A stretch of 47,299 bases of DNA from an uncultured Collinsella sp. (GTDB taxonomy: Bacteria; Actinomycetota; Coriobacteriia; Coriobacteriales; Coriobacteriaceae). Position 1 is the first letter of the stretch. Each line of letters opens with the position of its first letter. The notes below the pieces were generated by a model, which saw only the letters and a program-made list of their open reading frames with translations, was not told where the DNA came from and did not search any database. Of the stretch, positions 1 through 7,267 are shown piece after piece. The position numbers and the translations under genes were made by a program. Where the stretch lies: positions 1 through 47,299 of the forward strand of contig UQIH01000019.1 in assembly GCA_900541145.1 (NCBI GenBank), written 5' to 3'.

Positions 1-44
1 CACACTGCATATCGTCGGCAGCGTCAGATGTGTATAAGAGACAG
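1..44 (+). other. Illumina P5/i5/Nextera adapter left in the assembly
   Basis: Bases 12-44 match the 33-base Nextera read-1 transposase adapter, ending in the 19-base mosaic end at 26-44. Bases 4-11 (ACTGCATA) match the Nextera i5 index usually called 506, and bases 1-3 (CAC) match the end of the P5 primer. This is library-construction sequence and not genome. It shows that the contig really starts at position 45 and that reads were not fully trimmed. Confidence 0.97.
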
Positions 45-482
45 GTATATCTTACCTGCTCCCGCCCGCCAGAGCAAGGTAGCTAATTTGGGACGGAGCT
101 TTTTTGACTACTTTTGCAGCCCGATTGCCAGAGCAGCCAATGAGTAGTCAAAATAGTCCGATCCCAAAATGACCGGCTTGGTGCCGCACCACAGAAAGAG
201 CCCATCTACTACGTTTAGGCCGCAGGGGTCAACCATAGCCGGCTTTTCGAAAATCGGCAAGCTTTCTACCTGCGGTTTTGTTTTTGCAAATTCCGGGATG
301 GTCGAAGGTGGCCGGTTGAACGTAGTAGATGGTCGCATTTCGTGGCAAACGGTCCGACCCAAGGCACAAGGCGGCCAACCTCGAATGGCCATTCTCGAAG
401 TTGCGGTGGAATACGGACTGAATTGGCACCTTAAAGGCAAAAACACTCCGTATTTCACCGCAACTTATCGAGGGGATGGGTT
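45..482. repeat. Intergenic region of nested inverted repeats, no convincing gene
   Basis: At least three inverted repeats are visible. Arms 87-112 and 143-168 match imperfectly and share the core TTTGGGA...TTTTGACTACT. Arms near 199-212 and 318-331 are built on CCATCTACTACGTT and its complement. Arms 400-418 and 446-464 (GTTGCGGTG...ATACGGA) match at 17 of 19 positions. Bases 78-105 recur with one mismatch, inverted, at 12976-13003. Short open frames cross these repeats, but they have no recognisable protein and no good ribosome site. This is best read as dispersed intergenic repeat at a contig edge. Confidence 0.6.
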
Positions 483-2264
483 TTAGAGGCGAGCGAGGTC
501 GTAGGCTTGGGCGGCTGACTCACCGGCGAAGATGAGGTTGGTTGTGGCTTCCTGAGGATTGAGCGCCTGGTCGAGAGGCATGGGCTTGCGGCAGATCGGC
601 AGTACCAAGTCGATACCTTGCTCATATACCGCGTTCAGGTTGTCAGCACGGCCGCCCACGACGGCGACCACCGGCTTGCCATATCGCCTGGCGCGGCGAG
701 CCACACCCACCGGCGCCTTACCGGCGGCGGACTGCTCGTCCATATTGCCCTCGCCTGTTATGACCAGGTCGACATCGCGCACGCGCTCGTCAAACCCCAC
801 GAGATCGAGCACCGTCTCTACACCCGAGCGCAGCTCCGCACCGAGCGCCAGCAACGCGGCTCCCAAGCCACCGGCAGCGCCCGCGCCGGGCACGCCGAGC
901 ACCGAGCCAAATGTCCGTGCGCCCTCGGGTGTGCGCAACAACCCCTGGGCTCGCGCCTCGAAAATTGCCGCATCGAGCAGGCGACCGTAGCCGACCATCC
1001 AGCCGTCGTATCTGCGCAGCGCCTCGACATCATCCGCCGGCAGGCCCTTCTGCCCGCCAAACACCGCCAGTGCGCCTCGACGCCCCACGAGCGGATTCTC
1101 GACATCGGAAAGCACAACGATACGAGCATCATCCAAAGCCTGCAGCGCTGGCGCCAAATCAACGCTCGCCACCTGCTCAAGGCCGGCAAGACCGGGGGCG
1201 ACATCGCATCCCTGATCATCGACCACACACGCGCCCAGCGCCTGCAGCATGCCGGCGCCACCGTCGTTGGTGGCACTGCCGCCCAAGCCAATATAGATAG
1301 TCTTTACCCCGACACGAACTGCACGGAGCATCAGCTCGCCCACGCCATAGGTTGTAGCAGCCAGCGCCGCCGATTCCGTGCAAGGTGAGTACCCGATGCC
1401 TGCTGCTTCGGCCATCTCAATAACAACCGACTCGTGCTCGCCGTCCACTAACATCCGGGCAGGCACACCATCGCCAAAGGGTCCCGCAACCTCGCAGGTC
1501 ACAATCTCACCGCCGCACGCGGCAACGGCATCGAGCGTCCCCTCACCGCCATCTGCCAGCGGCAAAGCGTTCAGCTCGGCATCGGGCCACACATGGCGCA
1601 TGCCCTCGGCAACCGCTGCCTCCGCCTGCGCGCTCGAAACGCTGCCCTTAAAGGAGTCGATCGCCAGCAGCACACGGCGGGGCCGACGGCATGCGGGACC
1701 AAAGTCAACCGCCGTGCCAGCATCCTCACCGGCACCTGCAAGCGCTGCGGCGTGAGCGGCGTGTGCTTCAAGATCGGCCCCACAACCGCAATCAGCGCCG
1801 CCCGCTCCGCGCAGACCGCCAAAATAGCTACTCAGCAGCTCGCGGCATTCATCCGCCAGTACGCCGGCGGTCACATTGAACCGATGATTCAGGCGCGAGT
1901 CGGCATTGAGGTCATACAGGGATCCCAGCGCGCCCGCCTTGGCATCAGCCGCGCCATACACGCAGCGCCCCACGCGCGCGTTAACCATAAGCCCCGCACA
2001 CATGCAGCATGGCTCGAGCGTCACGTAGACCGTGCAATCGGAAAGGCGCCAACGACCGAGCGACCGAGAGGCAGCGCACAGGGCCGCGAACTCGGCATGA
2101 GCCGAAGGATCCTGGTCGAGCTCGCGACGATTATGCGCCCTCGCGACGATCTCGCCGTCGCGCACCACTACGGCTCCGATGGGCACCTCGCCCACCGTCG
2201 CGGCGGCGCGCGCCTCCGCCAACGCCTCGCGCATGAACTTCTCGTCGATTTCGGTGATCGTCAT
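483..2264 (-). CDS. TadA tRNA adenosine deaminase fused to glycerate kinase
   Basis: This is one uninterrupted 593-residue frame with two domains. Residues 1 to about 150 are a TadA-type deaminase with zinc and catalytic motifs HAE (56-58) and PCCMC (85-89), spaced as in E. coli TadA, which converts A34 of tRNA-Arg(ACG) to inosine. After an Ala/Gly-rich linker of about 45 residues, residues 195-593 form a glycerate kinase of the GarK/GlxK family (AIDSFKGS near its start, GGSATNDGG and GEGNMDEQS further on), which phosphorylates D-glycerate with ATP. The ATG at 2264 is chosen because AGGGAAGG lies just upstream and the deaminase fold starts there. An in-frame start further upstream would abut the tRNA. 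The fusion is odd because the two functions are unrelated. Confidence 0.9.
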   Translation of the reverse strand: MTITEIDEKFMREALAEARAAATVGEVPIGAVVVRDGEIVARAHNRRELDQDPSAHAEFAALCAASRSLGRWRLSDCTVYVTLEPCCMCAGLMVNARVGRCVYGAADAKAGALGSLYDLNADSRLNHRFNVTAGVLADECRELLSSYFGGLRGAGGADCGCGADLEAHAAHAAALAGAGEDAGTAVDFGPACRRPRRVLLAIDSFKGSVSSAQAEAAVAEGMRHVWPDAELNALPLADGGEGTLDAVAACGGEIVTCEVAGPFGDGVPARMLVDGEHESVVIEMAEAAGIGYSPCTESAALAATTYGVGELMLRAVRVGVKTIYIGLGGSATNDGGAGMLQALGACVVDDQGCDVAPGLAGLEQVASVDLAPALQALDDARIVVLSDVENPLVGRRGALAVFGGQKGLPADDVEALRRYDGWMVGYGRLLDAAIFEARAQGLLRTPEGARTFGSVLGVPGAGAAGGLGAALLALGAELRSGVETVLDLVGFDERVRDVDLVITGEGNMDEQSAAGKAPVGVARRARRYGKPVVAVVGGRADNLNAVYEQGIDLVLPICRKPMPLDQALNPQEATTNLIFAGESAAQAYDLARL

Positions 2265-2315
2265 CGTTCGCCTTCCCTGTTGCAAATTCAAAACGATGCT
2301 ATCATTACGACTCAC

Positions 2316-2405
2316 GGAGAGATGGCAGAGCGGTTGAATGCGGCGGTCTTGAAAACCGTTGAGCGCGAGAGCGTTCCGGGGGTTCGAATCCCCCTCTCTC
2401 CGCCA
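2316..2405 (+). tRNA. tRNA-Ser (anticodon UGA)
   Basis: The acceptor stem GGAGAGA at 2316-2322 pairs with TCTCTCC at 2395-2401, followed by discriminator G and an encoded CCA at 2403-2405. The anticodon loop CTTGAAA places anticodon TGA at 2350-2352. A long variable arm (GAGCGCGAGAGCGTTC) is typical of serine tRNAs, and the T-loop GGTTCGAATCC is present. The gene is divergent from the deaminase fusion, with 51 bases between its start and that gene's start codon. Confidence 0.97.
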
Positions 2406-2408
2406 CTC

Positions 2409-3005
2409 CTAGTGATGCACCGGTGTCATGGTCCGCTCAAACAACGCATCGACCACGTCGGCTATCTCAGGTCGGCGCTCAAGATCGTGGCCCGATTCCC
2501 ACCATATCGTGAAAAGTCGAATAATACCGCCGGCGACAAACTCAGACGTCGTCTCGAGTGACACGGGGGCCAGGGCATCCTCGGCAAGCACGTTCATCAC
2601 ACGCTCGCGGATGGAGCGGGCAATGCGGTCGCAAATAACGTTGGTCAACATGCCCGACATGCTGCTTGCCAAAATGTTATCCATGAGCCGCTCGTGCGCC
2701 AGAATCAAATCCATGGCATCGTCCAAAATCGCGTGCCGAAGCGCGCGCACGTCCTCGGCAGATACCGCGCCGGCCTCATCGGGCTGTTTTTGCGGCAAGC
2801 CCGACATGAGCTCATCGATATAAAAGGCAAAGTAATCGTTCTTGTCGCGAAAGTGCTTGTAGAACGTCGTGCGGCGAATCATGGCGCGGTCGCACAGCAT
2901 GGCGACCGTCAGGTCCTCAAACCGATGCTCCTCGAGAAGCTCGGTAAAGGCATCGAACAGGGCGCGGTAGGTTTTCTTGATGCGAAGGTCCACTGGTATC
3001 GCCAT
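2409..3005 (-). CDS. TetR/AcrR-family transcriptional regulator
   Basis: This 198-residue protein has an N-terminal TetR-like helix-turn-helix (about residues 8-55, with the typical TTFYKHFRDK recognition-helix region). An all-helical ligand-binding and dimerisation domain follows, resembling the TetR_C_8 type of DhaS-like regulators. The start at 3005 is chosen because the family begins about seven residues before the first helix. The frame stays open upstream, but that part is low-complexity Met/Thr and overlaps the LemA gene. It is divergent from lemA across about 200 bases and convergent with the tRNA. The ligand cannot be told from sequence. Confidence 0.85.
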   Translation of the reverse strand: MAIPVDLRIKKTYRALFDAFTELLEEHRFEDLTVAMLCDRAMIRRTTFYKHFRDKNDYFAFYIDELMSGLPQKQPDEAGAVSAEDVRALRHAILDDAMDLILAHERLMDNILASSMSGMLTNVICDRIARSIRERVMNVLAEDALAPVSLETTSEFVAGGIIRLFTIWWESGHDLERRPEIADVVDALFERTMTPVHH

Positions 3006-3137
3006 CCTCAGGACAAAGACAACACTCGTCAATCTGTCGCATATCTTACACCTGTACCTCGCGCGCTTTGCCCCGGTGCCAACCCCGCCGAAAACACAAC
3101 GCTTACCGGAAAGTTCGGCACGGTAAAACGTTGCGGG

Positions 3138-3143
3138 TATACT
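3138..3143 (+). promoter_or_regulatory. Possible -10 box for lemA
   Basis: TATACT lies about 60 bases before the LemA start, in the TetR/LemA divergent region. A weak TTCGGC is found 18 bases upstream as a -35 candidate. Confidence 0.35.
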
Positions 3144-3204
3144 AGTAGCGTTATACCAACGGCAGCTGGCGCATGCCGCCGCGGCCATTCGAAACGGAGA
3201 CATC

Positions 3205-3756
3205 ATGATTACCGTCATCATCGGCATCGTTGTTGTCATTGTGATTGTCTGCGCCATCGCCGGCATCTACAACAACATGGTCACCAAGCGTAACCGCATC
3301 GATAACGCCTGGCAGAACATCGATACGCAGCTGCAGCGCCGTAACGACCTGATCCCCAACCTGGTCGAAACCGTCAAGGGCTACGCCAAGCACGAGCAGG
3401 AGACGCTCTCCGCCGTGATCAGCGCGCGTAACACCGCCGTCAAGGCCACCACGCCCGAGGCCAAGATGGAAGCCGACAACGTGCTGACCGGCGCACTGCG
3501 CCAGCTCTTCGCTGTGGCCGAGGCCTATCCCGATCTTAAGGCAAACACCAACTTTACGCAGCTGCAGGCATCGCTCGAGGACACCGAGAACAAGATTAGC
3601 TATGCACGCCAGAGCTACAACGACTGCGTGCTCAGCTACAACAACGCCATTCAGACGTTCCCGGCTGTCATCTTTGCTGGCATCTTCCAGTTTAAGGAGC
3701 GCCAGGGCTTCGAGGCCGCCGAAGCAGCCCGCCAGGCCCCGACCGTCAAGTTCTAG
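3205..3756 (+). CDS. LemA family membrane-anchored protein
   Basis: This is a 183-residue protein. Residues 2-22 form one hydrophobic segment of Ile and Val, followed by the family hallmark RNRIDNAWQNIDTQLQRRND and NLVETVKGYA. The rest is a helical bundle expected on one face of the membrane (extracytoplasmic N-out topology is usual for LemA). CGGAGA precedes the ATG at a fitting distance. LemA proteins are widespread, but their molecular role is unresolved. No TPM-domain partner gene (a common neighbour elsewhere) lies next to it. A strong terminator follows. Confidence 0.9.
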   Translation: MITVIIGIVVVIVIVCAIAGIYNNMVTKRNRIDNAWQNIDTQLQRRNDLIPNLVETVKGYAKHEQETLSAVISARNTAVKATTPEAKMEADNVLTGALRQLFAVAEAYPDLKANTNFTQLQASLEDTENKISYARQSYNDCVLSYNNAIQTFPAVIFAGIFQFKERQGFEAAEAARQAPTVKF

Positions 3757-3792
3757 TAGTTTGGCAGCGCATCCTTAATCGGCCAAATGCAT

Positions 3793-3838
3793 AAACCGCC
3801 CCGTCGAATGCATACTTCGACGGGGCGGTTTCTTTTTT
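3793..3838 (+). terminator. Rho-independent terminator after lemA
   Basis: Perfect 16-bp arms at 3793-3808 and 3816-3831 (AAACCGCCCCGTCGAA and complement) enclose a 7-base loop and are followed by TCTTTTTT. Confidence 0.9.
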
Positions 3839-3840
3839 CG

Positions 3841-4064
3841 CGAAGGTCCCCCTCTAAGCGCCGTGCATTTTTAGGAGTATTCAACATAACCAAGAGCTTC
3901 GGGCGCCACGATACATGCCGAAGACCACGAATATCCCTGCAAATCAAACGCTATAAGCCCATAACCCCGCCCATCATTCGTAGAAAACATCGAGAACTCC
4001 CGATTTTTTGCCCGAGGTCGGTATGCAGGGACCTTCGATTGCAGAATACTCGCAAAAATGCACG
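3841..4064. ncRNA. Intergenic region with several nested complementary segments
   Basis: No gene is evident between lemA and ilvE. Complementary segments nest as follows: 3863-3882 with 4044-4063 (18 of 20 matches, GTGCATTTTT..GAGTATTC), 3914-3926 with 4016-4025 (CATGCCG plus ACC, three-base bulge), and 3927-3932 with 3976-3981 (ACGAAT). A further exact 10-base pair (CGAAGGTCCC at 3841-3850 and its complement at 4028-4037) crosses the outer helix, as in a pseudoknot. This may be a structured RNA or a decayed palindromic repeat. Expression and strand are unknown. Confidence 0.35.
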
Positions 4065-4103
4065 TCGCCACCACCCCCACATGGCGCGAACCAAAACAAA
4101 AGC

Positions 4104-4210
4104 GCGGCCTTCCTTTCCGGCGCACTCCGCGGGACGAAAAAACCTCCGCCGCACGAAGTGCGCAGCGGAGGTTCTTTCATGTCCGAGGACGCGCCGGAAA
4201 GGAAGGTCGC
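4104..4210 (-). terminator. ilvE terminator nested in a 20-bp inverted repeat
   Basis: An inner hairpin at 4141-4175 (AACCTCCGC...GCGGAGGTT) is followed on the minus strand by a run of T (complement of 4134-4140), which makes it a good terminator for ilvE. It sits inside larger arms 4104-4123 and 4191-4210, complementary over 20 bases with one G-T pair. The outer arms are not needed for termination and suggest a palindromic insertion. Confidence 0.75.
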
Positions 4211-4235
4211 CCTCGGGCCGGACAGCTAAGACAGC

Positions 4236-5288
4236 TTACGCGACGGTGTAAACCCAGTTGTGCTTATCCTCGACAGCACCGGACTGGATGCCGGTCAGAG
4301 TCTCGCGGAGCTTCTTCATCACGGGGCCGATCTCGGTGTAGCCAGCCGGGAAGGTCACGGTCTCGTCGGCGCCGTAAACCTTGTTGTCGATTTCGCCAAC
4401 CGGAGAGATGACGGCAGCGGTGCCGCACAGGCCGCACTCCACAAAGGTGCCGGCCTTGACCTCGGCCCACTCGACGGGGCGCTGGTCAACGGTCATGCCC
4501 AGGTCCTGAGCAACCTGAACGAGCGAACGACGGGTGATAGAGGGCAGGATGGAGTCGGTGTGCGACTGCGGAACGACGAGCGTGCCATCCTCTTTCACGA
4601 ACAGGACGTTGGCGCCACCGGTCTCCTCGACATAGGTGCGGGACTCGGAGTCGAGATACAGGTTCTCGGCATAGCCCTCGCGATGGGCCTCCATCGTGGG
4701 CTTAAGGGACATGGCGTAGTTCAGGCCGGCCTTGATGTTGCCGGTGCCGTGCGGTGCGGCGCGGTCATACTCGGAAACGCGCAGCTTGACGGGCTTAAGG
4801 CCGCCCTTAAAGTACGGACCGACCGGGGTCACGAGAATGCGGAACGTGTACTCAGGAGCGGGAGCCACGCCGATCACGTCACCGGAGCCGATCATAAACG
4901 GACGCACGTACAGGGTCGCGCCGGAACCAAAGGGCGGAACCCAGGCGGCGTTGGCAGAGACGACCTGCTTGACGGCCTCAACGAACTTGTCCTTGGGGAA
5001 CGGGGGCATCTCGAGGCGCTGGGCAGAGTTGTACATACGCTCGGCGTTCATGTCGGGACGGAAACAGACGATGCTGCCGTCCTCGGCGGTGTAGGCCTTC
5101 AGGCCCTCAAAGACCTCCTGGCAGTAATGGAAGATGCCGCCGCACTCGGAGACATGCAGGGTGTGGTCGGTGGTCAGGCCACCCTCGTCCCACTCGCCAT
5201 CCTTCCAATGAGCCTCGTAGCTGTAATCGGTCTTCATGTAGCCAAAGCCGAGGCTACCCCAATCGATATCCTTCTTCTCGACAGTCAT
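4236..5288 (-). CDS. ilvE: Branched-chain amino acid aminotransferase
   Basis: This 350-residue PLP fold-type IV transaminase catalyses the last step of valine, leucine and isoleucine synthesis, or the first step of their breakdown, with 2-oxoglutarate and glutamate as partners. The diagnostic features are FEGLKAY (60-66), FRPDMNAERM (76-85), the PLP-binding lysine in NIKAGLNYA (Lys186) and the length, which fits the longer Gram-positive/eukaryote-like BCAT class. The ATG at 5288 has GGAG just upstream. Longer in-frame starts exist but have no family match. It is monocistronic here. No T-box or attenuator is recognisable in its leader. Confidence 0.95.
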   Translation of the reverse strand: MTVEKKDIDWGSLGFGYMKTDYSYEAHWKDGEWDEGGLTTDHTLHVSECGGIFHYCQEVFEGLKAYTAEDGSIVCFRPDMNAERMYNSAQRLEMPPFPKDKFVEAVKQVVSANAAWVPPFGSGATLYVRPFMIGSGDVIGVAPAPEYTFRILVTPVGPYFKGGLKPVKLRVSEYDRAAPHGTGNIKAGLNYAMSLKPTMEAHREGYAENLYLDSESRTYVEETGGANVLFVKEDGTLVVPQSHTDSILPSITRRSLVQVAQDLGMTVDQRPVEWAEVKAGTFVECGLCGTAAVISPVGEIDNKVYGADETVTFPAGYTEIGPVMKKLRETLTGIQSGAVEDKHNWVYTVA

Positions 5289-5441
5289 ATGTCGCTCCTT
5301 ACATACACAGTTGCAAACTCGCGAACCCGCACGCAAGGACCGAGGCCGACCGCGTCGCAACGTCGCACGCCCGGAGCGTAGAGCCGGACGGGACACGCGA
5401 ACAGCATCAAAACCGATGGCACGTCGATTCGCATGCACGAG

Positions 5442-5447
5442 ATTGTA
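5442..5447 (-). promoter_or_regulatory. Possible -10 box for ilvE
   Basis: TACAAT on the minus strand lies about 155 bases before the ilvE start, which implies a long GC-rich leader (5289-5440). No clear -35 is seen. Confidence 0.3.
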
Positions 5448-5517
5448 CTCCGCACGCGCGTCGGATAAAACGTTTTTCTTTAACTAACTAAAGTAATTTC
5501 ATTTGACCGAAGCTGAA

Positions 5518-5549
5518 GAGGCCCGCCACCGTAAACGGCGACGGGCCTC
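5518..5549 (-). terminator. Hairpin after the dedA gene
   Basis: GAGGCCCG and CGGGCCTC arms enclose a shorter inner CCG/CGG pairing. The T-tract on the minus strand is poor, so this may be a weak terminator. It separates dedA from the ilvE promoter region. Confidence 0.45.
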
Positions 5550-5586
5550 AACTGCACGGTTTGCGCGCTGGCTCGAGCTACGCGTT

Positions 5587-6225
5587 CTATTTACCCAGCT
5601 TAGCCTTGACCAGACCGACCACGGTCGGGATGATCGACACGGCAACGATGCCGATAATCAGCAGCTCAAAGTGCTCCTGCACAAAGGGAATGCCGCCAAA
5701 GAAGTAGCCCAGCAGCGTAAAGACCGTCGACCAGGTAATGCCGCCCAGCACGTTAAAGACGACAAAGTTGCGCCAGTGCATGCCGCCCATACCGGCGATA
5801 AAGGGCACAAAGGTGCGGATAAACGGGAAGAAGCGACCCAGGAAGATGGCCAGGTGACCCCACTTGTCCAAGAAGTCCTCGGACTTTTTGATGCGCTCGG
5901 GCGTCATGGCCTTGACCTTGCCCGAAGCGATGATCTTGCGGCCAAAGAAGTGACCGATCATAAAGTTGCACTGATCGCCCAAAATGGCAGCGGCCCATGC
6001 GGTGGCCAGAAGCGCCACGATGTTAAAGCCGCCGTTGTGGGCAAAGAAACCCGAGGCGAACAGCAGCGAATCACCGGGAAGGAACGGGAAGAACACCACG
6101 CCCGTCTCGATAAAGATGATCAGGAACACGCAGCCGTAGGCCATAAGCGGGCCGGCGGCGATCCAGCTGGCGATCGCGGTGCGCGGGTCCTTAAGCAGCT
6201 CGGCAATAAAATTGATGAAACCCAT
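5587..6225 (-). CDS. DedA/VTT-domain membrane protein
   Basis: This 212-residue polytopic inner-membrane protein belongs to the DedA family. It shows the conserved block FLPGDSLLFASG, then the re-entrant-loop signature GRFFPFIRTFVPFIAG and a long hydrophobic C-terminal helix. Bacterial DedA proteins are now linked to lipid (undecaprenyl phosphate and phospholipid) translocation and proton-motive-force-dependent envelope homeostasis. The exact substrate here is unknown. The start at 6225 is chosen for GAGAGG upstream. An in-frame start at 6309 would add 28 unconserved residues. It is divergent from cysE. TATACT on the minus strand at 6272-6277 could be its -10 box. Confidence 0.9.
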   Translation of the reverse strand: MGFINFIAELLKDPRTAIASWIAAGPLMAYGCVFLIIFIETGVVFFPFLPGDSLLFASGFFAHNGGFNIVALLATAWAAAILGDQCNFMIGHFFGRKIIASGKVKAMTPERIKKSEDFLDKWGHLAIFLGRFFPFIRTFVPFIAGMGGMHWRNFVVFNVLGGITWSTVFTLLGYFFGGIPFVQEHFELLIIGIVAVSIIPTVVGLVKAKLGK

Positions 6226-6401
6226 GAAGTAAAACCTCTCAGTTGTGGGCGCGGATACGTCCAAGTTGACCAGTATACGGTTGCGGCGCCCCCTCGTGCG
6301 CAACCCCACAAAAGCATGACCCCATTACCAGCAAGTTTGCATAACTGACACCTGTCGTGCAATACCGTCAAGATTATCCTTCCTAATCCCTAGCGAATCG
6401 C

Positions 6402-6407
6402 TATACT
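6402..6407 (+). promoter_or_regulatory. Possible -10 box for cysE
   Basis: TATACT lies 42 bases before the cysE start codon. No convincing -35 is found at 16-18 bases upstream. Confidence 0.35.
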
Positions 6408-6448
6408 TTATTGAATCGCATTGCCATGGCGCTAAGGGAGGGCGGCCG

Positions 6449-7153
6449 GTGAGCTTTATCAATACCATTCGCGAGGACATCAAGACCGTCCAAGCGCAGG
6501 ATCCCGCCGCGCAAAACGGTCTAGTCATCTTCCTTTCCTATCCTGGCCTGCACGCCAAGTGGAACCACGTGCCCGAGCACTGGCTCTGGGAGCACGGTCA
6601 TCGCTCGCTCGCCCGCGTGCTCTCGCAAATCACCCGCCACATCACCGGCGTCGAGATTCATCCCGCCGCACAGATCGGCAAGCATTTCTTTATCGACCAC
6701 GCCATGGGCGTCGTCATCGGCGAGACCACCGTCGTGGGCGACAACTGCGTGCTCTACCAGGGCGTCACGCTCGGCGGTACCGGCAACGAGACCGGCAAAC
6801 GCCACCCAACGCTCGGCAACAACGTCACCGTGGGCACGGGCGCCAAGGTGCTCGGCAACATCCGCATCGGCAACAACGTCAAGATCGGCGGCAACTCGGT
6901 CGTCGTTAAGGACGTGCCCGACAACTGCACCGTCGTGGGCGTGCCGGGACGCATCATCAAGCGCAACGGCTGCCGCGTGTTCGAGGAGAGCTTCGATGCC
7001 AAGCAGCATCGCGAGTACATGCCCGATGACGCCGCCGAGCAGAGTGCCCTCAACCGCCAGGGCATCACCGAGAACGCCCGCCGCGTCAAAGAACTCGAGC
7101 GAGAGGTGGCCGAGCTCAAAGCCCTCGTCGCAAAGCTCGTGGACGAACGCTAG
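6449..7153 (+). CDS. cysE: Serine O-acetyltransferase
   Basis: This 234-residue enzyme makes O-acetylserine from serine and acetyl-CoA, the entry step to cysteine. A short helical N-terminus (ILSRALRS-type, here GHRSLARVLSQ) is followed by left-handed beta-helix hexapeptide repeats. The core signature FIDHAMGVVIGETTVVGD carries the catalytic His and Asp, and GVTLGGTG follows. The C-terminus from about residue 205 is a predicted coiled coil (RVKELEREVAELK), longer than in the shortest bacterial homologues. It starts with GTG at 6449 preceded by GGGAGGG. No cysK lies next to it. Confidence 0.95.
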   Translation: MSFINTIREDIKTVQAQDPAAQNGLVIFLSYPGLHAKWNHVPEHWLWEHGHRSLARVLSQITRHITGVEIHPAAQIGKHFFIDHAMGVVIGETTVVGDNCVLYQGVTLGGTGNETGKRHPTLGNNVTVGTGAKVLGNIRIGNNVKIGGNSVVVKDVPDNCTVVGVPGRIIKRNGCRVFEESFDAKQHREYMPDDAAEQSALNRQGITENARRVKELEREVAELKALVAKLVDER

Positions 7154-7194
7154 GAACGCAAGCGGTACAAAACGACATCGGCATCAACGCAAGA

Positions 7195-7235
7195 AGGCGC
7201 GCCAGGGAATTCATCCCCGGCGCGCCTTTCTTTTT
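7195..7235 (+). terminator. Rho-independent terminator after cysE
   Basis: AGGCGCGCC at 7195-7203 pairs with GGCGCGCCT at 7219-7227, followed by TTCTTTTT. Confidence 0.9.
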
Positions 7236-7237
7236 GA

Positions 7238-7267
7238 TGTGACATGTGGGACTGTCCCTTTGTCACA
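7238..7267. repeat. GGGAC-core palindrome between cysE and the ABC exporter
   Basis: TGTGAC/GTCACA outer arms and GGGAC/GTCCC inner arms form a compact palindrome ending at the ABC transporter stop codon. It resembles the other GGGACAG-core palindromes at 17089, 19211, 19262, 22466, 22939 and 40545. Confidence 0.6.

Noticed and set aside
169..486. 105-residue plus-strand open frame at the left edge
   Set aside because: It crosses three inverted repeats, has no ribosome site and no recognisable protein features.
4104..4210. Insertion sequence ends around the ilvE terminator
   Set aside because: The arms enclose only a terminator, there is no transposase, and no target duplication is visible.
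5289..5500. T-box or attenuator upstream of ilvE
   Set aside because: No T-box core sequence and no terminator with antiterminator alternative were found in the leader.
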